Assembly: GCA_027923505.1 (NCBI GenBank) | Contig: BROI01000013.1 | Coordinates: forward strand, 496,001-560,000 | Direction of reading: 5' to 3' | Source: Mayamaea pseudoterrestris | Lineage: Eukaryota; Bacillariophyta; Bacillariophyceae; Sellaphorales; Sellaphoraceae | Length of the DNA: 64,000 nt | In this document: positions 20,631 to 31,400 of the stretch, piece by piece | Layout: every line of letters starts with the position of its first letter | Numbering within the stretch: position 1 is the first letter of the stretch | Notes under the pieces: model-generated | Databases searched by the model: none | What the model was told of the DNA's origin: nothing | Seen by the model: the letters and a program-made list of their open reading frames with translations, nothing else | Made by a program: the position numbers and the translations under genes

Positions 20631-21365
20631 TCATGAATGCTCCGTCTCATCCAGAAGCGACGTTTGCTCCACATCGCCCGCTCGGTTCGTCTCGGTACAA
20701 ATAGCTTGCATCTTCTTTTGCCGTCCGCTGTCATCCACGGCCGCCTTGATGTTATAGTAATTGCCAATGGCATAGCCGGCCCATAGCAGTGCCGGATTGA
20801 GTGTCACCATGGCAGCCGCCAAACCAGCATACATTGGAAGTAGCGTGGCGAGTGCGTTTCGTCCGGCGCGTCGTTCGTTGAGTCGAAGGAGTGGCAGCAT
20901 GAGTTCCCTCACCTCCGACTCGCGATCCAGTCCATGTTCATCGGAATATTGGACAATACACTGCAGTAGCGCCTTGCAGAGTAGCTTTGATATATCATTG
21001 TCGGGTGGCCACACTTCAGCGGCGAGTGCTAATATGGCGCTGAGTTGTGCGTACGATGTTTTGGTGCCATCCGGATTATTGTTGAGCTTGTCGTCGTGTC
21101 GGACGTATAAGTATTGCGTAAAGTCTTCGTCGGCCATGATGCTTTGAATCACCGAATTTGGAAATAAATTTGGTTGTCCAATGGTTGCATAAAGGAGGGA
21201 ATGCTCAATGGGAGTCGTAAAGCCCGTCGGTGGGTAGTCAAAGGTCTTGCTATTTTCTCGAATGTTCTTCAAGGCGACGGCTTCCGTTCCGACTGGAGCT
21301 TTCGATGCAAGCATGCCTCGGCGTGGATTATTATTGCTGTTATTACTAGACCTAAAACGTCTCAT
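20631..21365 (-). CDS. Unknown protein with C-terminal hydrophobic region
   Basis: 244 residues, not recognised. The N-terminus is basic and Asn-rich (MRRFRSSNNSNNNPRRG). The middle is a mixed helical region with several Trp/Tyr residues (YPPTGFTTPIEHSLLYATIG, YAQLSAILALAAEVWPPD, LLCKALLQCIVQYSDEHGLD). Residues about 180-215 form one or two hydrophobic stretches (ATLLPMYAGLAAAMVTLNPA, then LLWAGYAIGNYYNI) that could be a membrane hairpin. The tail is polar. Support for a real gene is the single long frame, its fit between convergent and intergenic borders (144 bp from the pICln stop), and a composition unlike shadow frames. Confidence 0.6.
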   Translation of the reverse strand: MRRFRSSNNSNNNPRRGMLASKAPVGTEAVALKNIRENSKTFDYPPTGFTTPIEHSLLYATIGQPNLFPNSVIQSIMADEDFTQYLYVRHDDKLNNNPDGTKTSYAQLSAILALAAEVWPPDNDISKLLCKALLQCIVQYSDEHGLDRESEVRELMLPLLRLNERRAGRNALATLLPMYAGLAAAMVTLNPALLWAGYAIGNYYNIKAAVDDSGRQKKMQAICTETNRAGDVEQTSLLDETEHS

Positions 21366-21894
21366 TTTGTTTCAGTCGCGATGCAGGTACTTGCAGGAAC
21401 AATGATGCAGTCGCGCTCGACTAGAGGAGCGTGTTGGTAGGGTCGAGCGGAAAAGGATTCGTGCTTCGTCCTGCAATGAAGCTTTGATAACTTTTTTGGC
21501 GCTTCGATTCCAAATGACTCTCTGCTCTAGACTGAATTTGAAACCCGTAGTGCAAATGAAATTGTGTAAACGTTTGTAAATGTTGCTTTCTTTGACAGGT
21601 GGCAGGCGAGTTGTTTCCTCCAACTTCCGTCTTGGGCGGGTCGGTCGGCGTGTCGCACTTGGTACCGATGCGTCGTATTCGGTCTGACTCACCAAGAGTC
21701 AGAACGGTCCCTTCCCCCAGTGGCAAAACGAAATTGCCGGCGTGCAGAACACGTTTTCAGTACTCGCCCTGTAGAAATAACTCGTGCGGGTGTCCGTTGC
21801 CACAATCGTGTAACGCCTATTTTAACGGTCGCTGGCAATCAGTGTCTTAGCGTTACTAAGCAAAAAACCAAACCCACACGAGCATGCATAACCG
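21366..21894. other. Intergenic stretch upstream of the unknown gene, no gene seen
   Basis: About 530 bp between the start of the minus-strand unknown gene and the Ser/Pro relic. Minus-strand frames of about 100 codons lack any conserved feature. It probably includes the promoter of the unknown gene. Confidence 0.4.
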
Positions 21895-22440
21895 GTGCCA
21901 CACACTCACATTGGGTTTGGACATGCAGGCACTGTTAACTTCTTGTCACCATGCTTGTCATCCTCTATGGCTCCCAGTCTGTCTCCCAGCACTCATCTAA
22001 GCAGCTTGCCATCAAGTGTGCCATCAAGTGATCCAAGCGCCAAACCAAGTGCATCAATAGTGCAAGACCCAGTCTTCTTTGCAGTGCAGCACCAAGCTTG
22101 TCACCCTCTGTAACTCCCAGTTAGCAATAGCCCCAGCAGCTTGCCATCAAGTGTGGCGTAAGTGATCCAAGCGCCAATTAAAGTGCATCATCTAGCACAA
22201 GACCCAGTCTTCTTCCCAGTGCCGCACCAAGCTTTTCACCCACTGTAACTCCCAGTTGTCTCCCAGCACTAGGCCCCGGCAGCTTGCCATCAAGTGTGTT
22301 CCCAGCGCAGCACCAAGCTTGTCACCCTCTGTTACTTCCAGTTGTCTCCCAGCACAAGCCCCAGCAGCTTGCCATCAAGTGTGCCAAGTAAACCCAATTG
22401 CCAAGTAAACCCAATTGCTGCATCTAGCGCAGGATCCAGT
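21895..22440 (+). pseudogene. Relic of a Ser/Pro-repeat coding sequence
   Basis: Imperfect repeats with the word GCAGCTTGCCATCAAGTGTG at about 22001, 22137, 22279 and 22364 (the third copy begins one base off). They are accompanied by recurring CAAGCTTGTCACCCTCTGTAA-type and GTCTCCCAGCAC words. Where a frame stays open it reads PSSLPSSVPSSDPSAKPSAS and SPSTSPSSLPSSVPSKP, the Ser-Pro-rich repeat style common in extracellular proteins of diatoms and other stramenopiles. The frame does not stay open over the block, so this looks like a decayed fragment of such a gene or its repeat region. It lies directly upstream of ALG5 and may overlap that promoter. Confidence 0.55.
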
Positions 22441-22576
22441 CTTCTTTCGTGCTACAGAAGCTGTGTTTTGAACGGCTTGAATTATTATACAGGACTTCGG
22501 AGCGAGAGTACTTCAATAAGCTCACGGACGGTAGCTACTTGGACGATACATTGCCGACTCGGCCACAAAACGGACC

Positions 22577-23713
22577 ATGAACGCCAACGCCTCGTCATTT
22601 TTTGACCTTTCTGATTTCATTGCAAGTATATCAAGCACCTGTCCTTCACCTCCGATACTATTCGCTATTGCTGCTACCGTCATGTTATTTTCAATTCTCG
22701 GATTATATACCTTGTTTTATCCAGCCATTCTGGCTGCCTTGCAGCCCTCACTGGAGCCATGTCGCGTCGAAATCCTTCACCAAGCGCAAGGTCTATCATC
22801 CAATTCACAACAAACCTTGAGCATTATCATTCCCGCCTACAATGAGCAGGATCGACTACCGAAAATGCTGCAAGCTGCCGTTGAGTACTTGACAGCAGCA
22901 AGTCACAAGAGCAAGGGCTCGTCGCAGCAGCAGCAGAACCCATCCATGCAAGCCCTCGGCTGCACACACGTTGAATGGATCATTGTCAGCGACGGATCCA
23001 CCGACGAGACAGAACACGTCTTTCGCAACTACGTGACTGCCTGGGCCAATAAACACTCCTCCAAGCAAGTGTCTTGGACGTGGAAGTTGTTGGTGTTGCC
23101 GCGCAACGCTGGCAAGGGCGCGGCCGTGCGCACCGGCATGCTTCATTCGAATGCAGTTTGGCGATTAATGGTGGATGCCGACGGCGCCACTGACTTTGGA
23201 CCTGGATTGCAGGCATTGGCAAAACATGTATCTGCCAATGACATTGTCATTGGAAGTCGAGCGCATTTGCAAAAGACCAAGGCTGCCAAGCAGCGGGGTA
23301 TATTGCGTCAAGGACTCATGCACGCCTTTCACTTCTTGTGCGTTGTGCTAGTGGGCGCAACTGAGATTCAAGATACACAGTGCGGGTTCAAGTTATTTCG
23401 AGGTTCAGCTGCGACGAAACTGTTTAATAGTCTGCATTTGCGTGGATGGGCGTTTGACACCGAGTTGATTTACATGGCCAAAAAGTTGCAAATGACGATT
23501 CAAGAAGTGGATGTACCATGGCGAGAAGTGGAAGGCTCCAAGCTGCATACTTCGACCTTGAACTTGGCGCTCGTGGCAGTTGCCATGTTGCGTGACATGG
23601 TCTGCGTGCGACTCTGCTATACGTTGGGGCTGTGGAGATTGCGTGTACGAGCACCGTCGACCCGCAAAGGCGCTCATGCTTCGGTTCCGCGACGGCGGAG
23701 AAAAGAGGACTAG
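22577..23713 (+). CDS. ALG5: ALG5, dolichyl-phosphate beta-glucosyltransferase
   Basis: 378 residues. An N-terminal membrane anchor at about 25-55 (PPILFAIAATVMLFSILGLY) precedes a GT2-family catalytic domain: SIIIPAYNEQDRLPKML near residues 82-98, WIIVSDGSTDETEHVF near 135-150, and LPRNAGKGAAVRTGML. The MVDADGATDF metal/nucleotide site lies near 198-208, followed by IVIGSRAHLQ, ATEIQDTQCGFKLFRG, RGWAFDTELIYMAKK and EVDVPWREVEGSK. This order and wording are specific for ALG5 rather than dolichol-phosphate mannose synthase. The enzyme makes dolichyl-phosphate-glucose from UDP-glucose on the cytosolic face of the ER, the donor for the three terminal glucoses of the N-glycan precursor. It converges on the LMBR1-family gene, 144 bp between stops. 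Confidence 0.95.
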   Translation: MNANASSFFDLSDFIASISSTCPSPPILFAIAATVMLFSILGLYTLFYPAILAALQPSLEPCRVEILHQAQGLSSNSQQTLSIIIPAYNEQDRLPKMLQAAVEYLTAASHKSKGSSQQQQNPSMQALGCTHVEWIIVSDGSTDETEHVFRNYVTAWANKHSSKQVSWTWKLLVLPRNAGKGAAVRTGMLHSNAVWRLMVDADGATDFGPGLQALAKHVSANDIVIGSRAHLQKTKAAKQRGILRQGLMHAFHFLCVVLVGATEIQDTQCGFKLFRGSAATKLFNSLHLRGWAFDTELIYMAKKLQMTIQEVDVPWREVEGSKLHTSTLNLALVAVAMLRDMVCVRLCYTLGLWRLRVRAPSTRKGAHASVPRRRRKED

Positions 23714-23857
23714 ACGCAAGCTAGCTGGCGTAGTTTTGCTATATTCTATGTTATTGTGAATGAATGTAATACATAGATGACGCCAAACCTACTACTTTCG
23801 CCAAACATATTAGTCGTACTGCCTGCCAATTTCTGATGCACGCCGGCAACTACAGCA

Positions 23858-25843
23858 CTATGCACTGCCTGGTCCAGCAGTGACGCGCCGCTTCAACCGA
23901 TCCCTCAACGCCAACGAATCGGCACTCTTGTCGCGAGGCTTGCAGCACAAGTACAGAGTCGTTATGACGGCAAAGGCCATGAAAATGTAAATGAAGATTT
24001 GCTTGCGATAGAACCAGCCAATGAAGCCAAGGTTTTGCACTTGAACGCCAAACATTTGCCGAATGTTTGAAAAGGCAGCGTAATCCGCAAAGGCATCTTG
24101 ACAAAACTGTACCACTGGGAGAGCACAAAGCAGCACCAAGCCAATGTTAAAGAGAAAGGATGACATGTATGTCTTGTTGATCTTCATGGGATGAATCTGG
24201 AAGAACATGAAGCGAATTCCAAACTTGAAGCAACCTTTGACGGCAGCGAAGAGCAAGTAGACGGTGAATATGGCAACGCTCAAGACGCCAAAAAGGGGAA
24301 ACCACTGGTCAAACCATTTAAAGTAGGCATTCAAGAATGGCTGTGTACAATGCAACAAGTTGAAAGCAGCAATTCGGCTAGTGAGTATGGCACATGGCGA
24401 GCAAAGGACAAGTTTGACGATACCAATTCGTTCAACTTTGGCTCGACGCGTATTGTTGTGACGAACACTTACCGCTAGCGGAGGATCCGGATAAACGTAG
24501 ACAATGACATGAATAAACCAAAAGATGGAAATGATAAAGCTAACAAAACCAAGCAACAGAGCAATGTACGGCCAAAGCGCATTTGAGTTCTCATAGTTGC
24601 TCGTGGCATCCTTAAAATCGTCCACATCCTCCTCCAGCAAGTAGACGGCCTGTTTGAACTGCAAGACTGCCTCTCGCTCCTCCTTGGCGAGTGCACGCTT
24701 GTTACCGTTCAAGCTGAACCGCGAAAGCTTGGACATGCCAGCATGCGCTCTATCGTGTCGTTCTGTCTTTATCAATTCACCAATTTCAACCAGTTCATTA
24801 ACACGCTGCCGTAGCGACTGCTGCGCCTCGGCAAAGGCTTGCGCATCCATGTGTTTGGGTCGGTCTCTGAAAATGAGGTAAAAGTCTAGTGGCGTTGCCG
24901 CCAAGCCAATGCCACCAAAGAGTGCAAACAGAAACCAGCCTGCGTGACGCAAACAAAGTGAATGAGTGAGTGAGCGACAAAGACAACTGAGAGCACAATA
25001 CATGAGACTGAAAGCGATTACAGTTGCACCGTTGCGAACTCCTCGAGTCGCATCCGACGCTCAATCAACAGACTCGTCGCCAACAACAATCATCAACAAC
25101 AATACAACCGTACTCGCATTGACCAACGACTCACCAATCCACGCCATGAGTCCTCCGTAGAATGTTGCCACTGATACGCTAAGCGTGAGAGTCTCCTTGC
25201 TCGTCTTGAGCGTTCCCACCCAACTAGCGTCATTGGCCGTCATATTGCTCATGGCGTCTACATTAAAGGTGGCATTCGTGGTAACGTTTGGTGCAATCTC
25301 ATATAGAGTCAATCCATTCACATTTGCAGCATTGGTTTGATAGTTTTGCACTGGAATCTTGGCGTCGTTGAGTACAGCGTACAAGACTCCGAAAAAGACG
25401 CCAACGATCAAAATGACAAAGAATTGATAGCAGCACGCTTCCGCCAGTCGCGACTTTCTGATGCCAGTTGGATTGACGCTCGTTCCCGCCATGATCATGC
25501 CGTCATCCGCTTCGTAGTAAAATGTCATGAATGGCACAATGATGAAGCAAAATATTGGAATGGCCCAAAAGACAATGCTCCACAGCAGCACCATGTTGAG
25601 TCCGCCGCACAAACTCGTATCGTAGCCTTGACAGCCAGCGTAGCCTTCGTTATTGGCAACGTCTAATGGAAACAGCAAGACGGTCGCTCCGGCCAGTATG
25701 AATCCCAAAATGACGACGAGTTTGGGAAGATAAGCGTCATTCTTGTCGTCCGGGTGCGAGTAGTAGACCAATAGGTAAACGGAGGCAATGAGCAAAATGA
25801 TCAAGGCGACCGCCATGACGACAATGAGGAAAATGTCAGGCAT
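23858..25843 (-). CDS. LMBR1/LIMR-family multi-pass membrane protein (three exons)
   Basis: Exon 1 is 25843-25135, exon 2 is 24939-24473 and exon 3 is 24340-23858. All introns are GT-AG (195 and 132 bp) and the product is 552 residues. Exon 1 has several hydrophobic helices and an N-glycosylation-rich lumenal loop. The first splice rebuilds GLMAWIG / WFLFALFGG, then LAATPLDFYLIFRDRPKH. A cytosolic helical loop follows (EEREAVLQFKQAVYLLEEDV). Exon 3 gives WFDQWFPLFGVLSVAIFTVY, IHPMKINKTYMSSFLFNIGL and a final helix. The layout and the IHPMK segment match the LMBR1 domain family, whose best-known member LMBD1 helps export cobalamin from lysosomes. The C-terminus is short and basic. Specific transport role unknown. 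The second intron is a multiple of three and free of stops. Confidence 0.85.
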
Positions 25844-26493
25844 GGTATTGTCGCTTATATTGAATTTTTAGTAAAGCCTTGGTATGGCTGATGGCCAAAT
25901 GATCAACGAACGAACAGCGGTTAAAAAAGAGGCAGATGCTCGACGTTGGATCGTTCAGTACTTGTTGCTTGTACTTTAAACGTCAAGTAGATTGATGTAT
26001 TGCGTGAAAGAGTTTACTAGTCGGTATATTCTTCGTCGTCGGAGCAAAGAGTCAAGTAATGAAAATCCGCGAACGATGAGCGGCTGCCTTTCTTCCCATG
26101 GTGGAAAAGCAACGGACGGCGAACGAAACGCTTCATTCCGAGTCGTTGACTCATGAGCGTTCTTTTATGGAAAAGAAAACACAATTGATGCTTTTCTCGA
26201 CCGCTTCAGAGCAAGCTTCCAATGATGCATCAACGCTGCGACACTCATCTCTTGTACCTACGGTACTGACTGCAGCCACCGCAAAACAACATTAGCGACC
26301 ATGAGGACAAAAGTTTAATAACAATCACGACCTTATAGAAAACATTAAATCCTGGGCAATCGCAATTTAATCGAAAACGCTTTACATTGTGTATTGGTGA
26401 TACTGAATTGCTACATGCTCATTGTTCGCTCGCCGCATCGCTAGCCATGTTATATAATGATAATCTTGCTCCATCAACAGTGGCATAATAGTC
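25844..26493. other. Intergenic stretch, no convincing gene
   Basis: 650 bp between two minus-strand genes (LMBR1-family upstream region and the 3' end of the Rolling-stone-like gene). A 65-codon plus-strand frame at 26098-26295 is charged and featureless and could be chance. No repeats or RNA genes were recognised. Confidence 0.45.
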
Positions 26494-27525
26494 TTACCGC
26501 CACCGCGCAAAGATGGAACCTTCCTCGACGTCATCTACAGTTGGCCGAGTATCCTCTTGGTCCTTGTAACTGTCCATATACTTGCGCTTGTCCTTATAGC
26601 ATGCGCATGGAATGATATAGAGCGAGCAAAGCCACATGAGCATGAACACAAGCGGCCCCATGACAAAGATGGCAATCAACGTGATAATCAAGCACCTGAC
26701 CCAGTAATCCTGCCACGCCAGTGCGCCGTAAATGGCATCGTCATTGTCCGGATCTGCTCCAGAAGCATCATTGGCATCTGGATTTCCAATACCCGAATAG
26801 GATTGCGCGACAGACCAAATACCCCAAAGTATATCCAACGGCAATACCAAGCCATACCACATCATCCATCGCACCGGAATGCGATTCACGACAAAGCCAT
26901 CCAACCAAACCACACAGGCAGTGATCAAGTGCGGCGATATATTGTAAAAGGTAATTTTCGTCACTCCAGCCTCAAAGATAAGCACCCACCAAAGAATACT
27001 GGCGCAGGCACTCGTATGCGACGCCAATGTGAACAATGCCCACGTTGTGCGAATGATGAAACCCGCCGAGACGGGTGGCTGCGGCGTGCGGGCCGCCATG
27101 ATGGTATTATACAAACTGAACCATGAGTATAGCGTCGCCAGTAACAAGGCCCAGTAGGTAAAGTACGCCAGATAGAATTGCGGATTGCTTGTATCGATCC
27201 ACGTCAATACAAGCGTCGCCGTAATCAAGACTGCTTCCGCGAGCTTGAACAAAAAGGCATAGCACGAGGGCGGCGCAAAGCTCTCTGGAATATCAATCTT
27301 GCGGCCAAACGTATCGGCCGTCGTAAACCATGGTTGACAAGGATTCAGCTCACTCCAGAGTCGGCGCAAGCAGGAGGGTGGAGCTTCCGCGTCGTTGCTA
27401 GTGCGGCGACTGTTGGAAGACTTGACCGAAATCATGGATGGTTGCTCCACGTAATTGTCATTATCATCCTCGAGACCTTGCTGACAAGACTTGTCGGATG
27501 GCTGACCCTTGCTCCAGAATGGCAT
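26494..27525 (-). CDS. Rolling-stone-like multi-pass membrane protein
   Basis: 343 residues. A polar Ser/Asp-rich N-terminus of about 85 residues is followed by several membrane helices: FLFKLAEAVLITATLVLTW, FYLAYFTYWALLLATLYSWF, TTWALFTLASHTSACASILW, LVLPLDILWGIWSVAQSY and a last one, LIITLIAIFVMGPLVFMLMW. Between them lie SPHLITACVVWLDGFVVNR and IPVRWMMWYGLV. The pattern of an N-x-x-H-L-I-T/N helix followed by Asp and Arg/Pro-Trp, then IYGALAW, resembles the Rolling stone (Rost) and FAR-17a/AIG1-type proteins, which are poorly characterised membrane proteins or fatty-acid-hydroxy-fatty-acid hydrolases. The cytosolic tail is charged. Function not known. The upstream region is a long 0.9-kb divergent gap. 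Confidence 0.6.
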   Translation of the reverse strand: MPFWSKGQPSDKSCQQGLEDDNDNYVEQPSMISVKSSNSRRTSNDAEAPPSCLRRLWSELNPCQPWFTTADTFGRKIDIPESFAPPSCYAFLFKLAEAVLITATLVLTWIDTSNPQFYLAYFTYWALLLATLYSWFSLYNTIMAARTPQPPVSAGFIIRTTWALFTLASHTSACASILWWVLIFEAGVTKITFYNISPHLITACVVWLDGFVVNRIPVRWMMWYGLVLPLDILWGIWSVAQSYSGIGNPDANDASGADPDNDDAIYGALAWQDYWVRCLIITLIAIFVMGPLVFMLMWLCSLYIIPCACYKDKRKYMDSYKDQEDTRPTVDDVEEGSIFARWR

Positions 27526-28063
27526 GCTGTACCTGTTGCTGCGGATAAAGACTGTAGGGTATGCGAGACGTTGTCGTTAGTTCAAGAAGCAGTGGCAGGT
27601 GGCAGCGCCGCGGATCACAACATTGTGAATAGTTCGAATAGTTCGAAAGGTTTCGCTGTCAACGGTCACACACTTTGCTGCACACGTCACGCTTCCAGTC
27701 ACGGCTGGCGCGCATTCAGTCACGCTACACATATTAGTGTCGCATCGTTAATCGTTACTTCATGACTCCCTCCGCGCCGACAATAGTACTGAAACCTACG
27801 CGCTGGCGCGTAGAGGAGCACAGATTTGGTCGAGCGAAAGGACGACTCTCACTAATCGCGAGCAACAAGGGGCTTGTTCGTGAGAGCGATTATACAAGTC
27901 ATCAAGCATTAAAATACAAACAAAAGCTTGATTCTGGTCGTCTATAGAGTCTAAGTTTAGATTGCGTCATTGGATTTGGAGTCTGACGTTTGCCAATTGT
28001 TAAAAAGGCACCCTCCAACAAGACGCGCGAGCATCGAGCCGCTGTTAAGCGTAAAAGCAAACC
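27526..28063. other. Intergenic stretch in a divergent gap, no gene seen
   Basis: About 540 bp upstream of the Rolling-stone-like gene. Plus-strand frames here are the opposite strand of that gene's 5' region or are featureless. It probably contains the promoter of the Rolling-stone-like gene. Confidence 0.4.
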
Positions 28064-28333
28064 ATGCCTCGATTCACCAGCCCCTTGTTCATCGGAGGCC
28101 GAAACACTCGGTCCGATACAGTTGCTTCGCCGACGCAGTTTCCTCGTCGGTTTCCTCGACTTGGAGCGAGTTTTCAGGTGTTGCAGCGCAATGTTCCAGC
28201 CATGGGAAGTACACTGAGCCAGCGACCGGCGCCAGTCTTGGTGGATGCGCCGTGGGTGGAACGAAACTTTGAGGAGGATGCCGAGGACGATAGCATGGAT
28301 GGTATGTATGATAAGATTATCGGGATTGTTTAA
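28064..28333 (+). CDS. Possible small protein, 89 residues
   Basis: A short frame with a good start context (AAGCAAACCATGCC). The N-terminus is basic and free of acidic residues for about 15 positions (MPRFTSPLFIGGRN), as in organellar presequences. Then comes FPRRFPRLGASFQVLQRN, and the C-terminus is acidic (VERNFEEDAEDDSMD). No family recognised. A GTATGT donor-like word near 28302 and a TAG acceptor-like word near 28347 could mark a short intron that would change the last residues. The frame lies in the gap between two divergent genes, overlaps no supported gene and is the best coding candidate in that gap. A minus-strand frame of 205 codons covers the same DNA but looks like a shadow. Confidence 0.35.
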   Translation: MPRFTSPLFIGGRNTRSDTVASPTQFPRRFPRLGASFQVLQRNVPAMGSTLSQRPAPVLVDAPWVERNFEEDAEDDSMDGMYDKIIGIV

Positions 28334-28438
28334 ATGACTGCAATAGATGGAGTGATTTGGTTTCTTGAGCTTGTCAAGTTGGTCCATGTTCGATCGATCG
28401 AGTCGACGACTCTCGCCTCGTGACCCTTCGTTCGCTTC

Positions 28439-31400
28439 TTGGTCATTCAAATGAACATGCCTGGCGTTCATTTTGCTCTCATTTCTCACTTGATACCTTG
28501 CATGTCTTTTATAGACCAAGAAGCTGGTCCTGCTACGGCAAGTGCAACTAACGAAGCCTCTCTCACTGAAGCCTCTGTCGTGGGTTATGGGGGCAGTGGC
28601 AGTGGCAAATTTGCGGCAGATTTACCAGATTCAGAGCCTTCTTCCCGTCCTTCCCTGACTAGTAATGTATTCTTGCCGCTACTGACTCCTTTTGTGCCAT
28701 CGACGCAAGCGGAAACCTTGATTGGTTGGAAGCAGCGCTTGCTCGACTGGCACGCTACGAGTGGTGGTGCTGGTGGCACGGAACAAGCTCTTGCTGCTGA
28801 AGCGACAACCACTACTGATTTCAATTTCGCATCTACACGTGGACGCAGCTCGCGCAACAACAATAACAACACGCGACGAGTCACCAACAAGCGCCCAAGC
28901 CACGACCGACCCGATTTGGGGTTTTCCGTCAAGCGCATGGCGGTCGAGCAGCATGCCATTGTTCAAAAATGGAGCGGAGGCAAGGCTGTTTTGAGTGTCA
29001 GGCGACGGAAACGATCTATTAAACGCAAAATGTCCTTTGAATCATCAAGTTGGCGAAACCAAATTTTGATGTACGCGCCGTACATGTTGGGTGACTATCG
29101 CAAGTCGGGGGCGGCAGATGAAGCTGCAACTGGCGAAACTGCTGCGAATCCCGTAGTTGAGCATGGCGTAGCAAGCAACAATACTACAGCGGATGCTCTC
29201 AATGTTAAAGAGTTGTGGTTCGCTGTATTGGCTTACGCCGAATGCTTGTACAAGGATATTAAGTCGTCGTATCAATCCCATTTGACGCAGCGTGTGCGAC
29301 TGTCGGAGGTTTGTCAGTTTTTACATCGAATCGCCAAGGATTTACCAGCTCCAGAACAAGCTTGTGACCAACTGACGTGCGACGCCGTGGACGATGCCAT
29401 GTGGTCATTAATGTACGCACTTGGGTCGGCACAGAAGCAGCAAGCCAAGCTATATGACTTGTTTTACGAGGAGGGCGTCGATGTAGATACACTTCGAAAG
29501 CAATTGGATATTATTGCAAGAGAATGCAAGCTTGAGTTGGATGAAATGGAGGAATGGAATCGCCAAGTACTGGCTGTCTTGGATTGGCAGGCAAGACTGG
29601 ATGCCGCTTTTACCAAGGAGGACGAGGATGTTGTATTATCGGAGCAAGTTTCGCCCTCTCGAAACGACTTGGTCAAGCTGGAATTATCTTTAGAGGAAAG
29701 TAAACAACATGGTTTTCGATCCAAAGGCTTGCTTGTTTTAGAAAAGAAGCTTGAAAAGGCGTATCAGTTGCAAGACCGAATATTGGAGTGGCGACGACAA
29801 TCAGCAACTACACGGGAATCAACAAAGGTGCTTGGCGCACTTGTTCGCGAACTCTCGCGGCTCAAGCTGGCTTTTCCAGTAGGCAGCGCCATCATGGCAT
29901 TCCATCGCGACGTTGAGTCCTGGATAGATCGAGCGACTGTTGCCATTCGGTCACGAATATCCCTGCAAGAGATTGAAATTTTGTTAAAGCGGGCCAGCGA
30001 AATGGATGTAAACTTGTCGGAATATACGGAAAAACTGCAGTCTCGAGTGGACATGACTTATGATTGGCTCGCACGTTTTAAAAAGGAGTTATCGTGTAAG
30101 CAGGATGAAGAGATGAGCAATCTTGAATGGATAAATCGCATTCGCCAAGCTTTGAATGACGGTTTTAACCCTCATTTTCATGAACTTGCATCCGAAGGGA
30201 GCCGCATGCCCGTAGACTGTGATCTGTTTAAAATTCTGCAGGTGGAGATGGACGCTCGTACCTGGTCAGCCACGGCTCGGAGATGGATCCCCAGTGACGC
30301 TGACGAACCAGCTAGCAAACGCGGCAAGCTTGAAGATTTAGAGGAGCATGTAGAAAAAGCAATTGCAATCCGGGAACGCCTTTGTCTATCTGATGACCAA
30401 AAGAGAGAATGGGAGCTTGACGGAGAAGCTGAACTGCGCCGCATCGTAGATGAGGCCCGCAGTTGGTTCAGCCGACACTCGGAAATAATAGGTGGCGACA
30501 GCCGTCGGAGCACGGAGCGATGTCGCTTGTCAATGGAACAGCTTCGCCAGATTGTTCACGAGAATGATGCCGTTTTTGCCAATCTTGGCGCAGCATCCTC
30601 CAAAATCGCTCGCATGTTAAACGTTGCAGAAGCCTGGTATGAGGCGCATGTACCACTTCTTCGCCGATGTGGCCTGCTGGGCAAAAGATTTGCCGACGAC
30701 GCGAATGTTAGCCTCGAAGAACTGACGGCTGCAGTGGAAGCTTCTGAAGTTGACCTTCCAATTGAACTCGACGAAGCTGCCAAGTTACGTGATTTGGAGG
30801 AGCGAATAAAGCATTGGCATGAAGATTGCGCTTTTGCGGCCGGAAGGACAAAAAAGCGTAGTCGCCGAAGCAAAAAGTTCACCATACAGAGAATGAAGGA
30901 TTTTATTGAAGAGGCTTCACAATTGCCAATTGATAGCAGAGAAGATGTTGCACAGCTCCAAGAGCAGCTAGCGCTGATAACAACATGGCAGTCTCGCGCT
31001 TCCACTGAATTAGATGCTATCTCAGATGGATTTAAGTATCTCCAGGAAGCGATTACGGAAAGTCATGGAAATCCTGCAAGCTATACGAGAGAGATGGTTG
31101 AAAATCGAGCGGAGTCGTTTGTGCAAGCGGAGAAAACGGATGATGTTTTGTTTTTCGAGGAGGAGAAGAAGGCGTCGGACGATATGTCTCAGGCAGAAAC
31201 AGTCTCCACCGACAGCTCTGCGCAAGAAATATATAGTGCGCTTGCTTCTGTTGGCCCAGGTGAAAGCAACGTGCATGTCTTGATAAAGAACTTTTTTCGG
31301 GAGGCATCGCAAACCAACCTGGAAACTCCGGAGGGGGATATTGCGTTCGAGCTTAAGAATGTTTCTCAGTGGTGCGCACGTTCAATTCGTTATCTAGAAA

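Noticed and set aside
21600-21860. Possible tRNA or small RNA gene in the intergenic DNA.
   Set aside because: Short complementary words are present, but no cloverleaf with the conserved T-loop sequence could be built.
26098-26295. 65-codon plus-strand ORF in an intergenic gap.
   Set aside because: It is short, with no domain, targeting signal or splice support.
27902-28519. 205-codon minus-strand ORF.
   Set aside because: It is basic and featureless and runs against the plus-strand start of the PHD gene and the small ORF; treated as a shadow.
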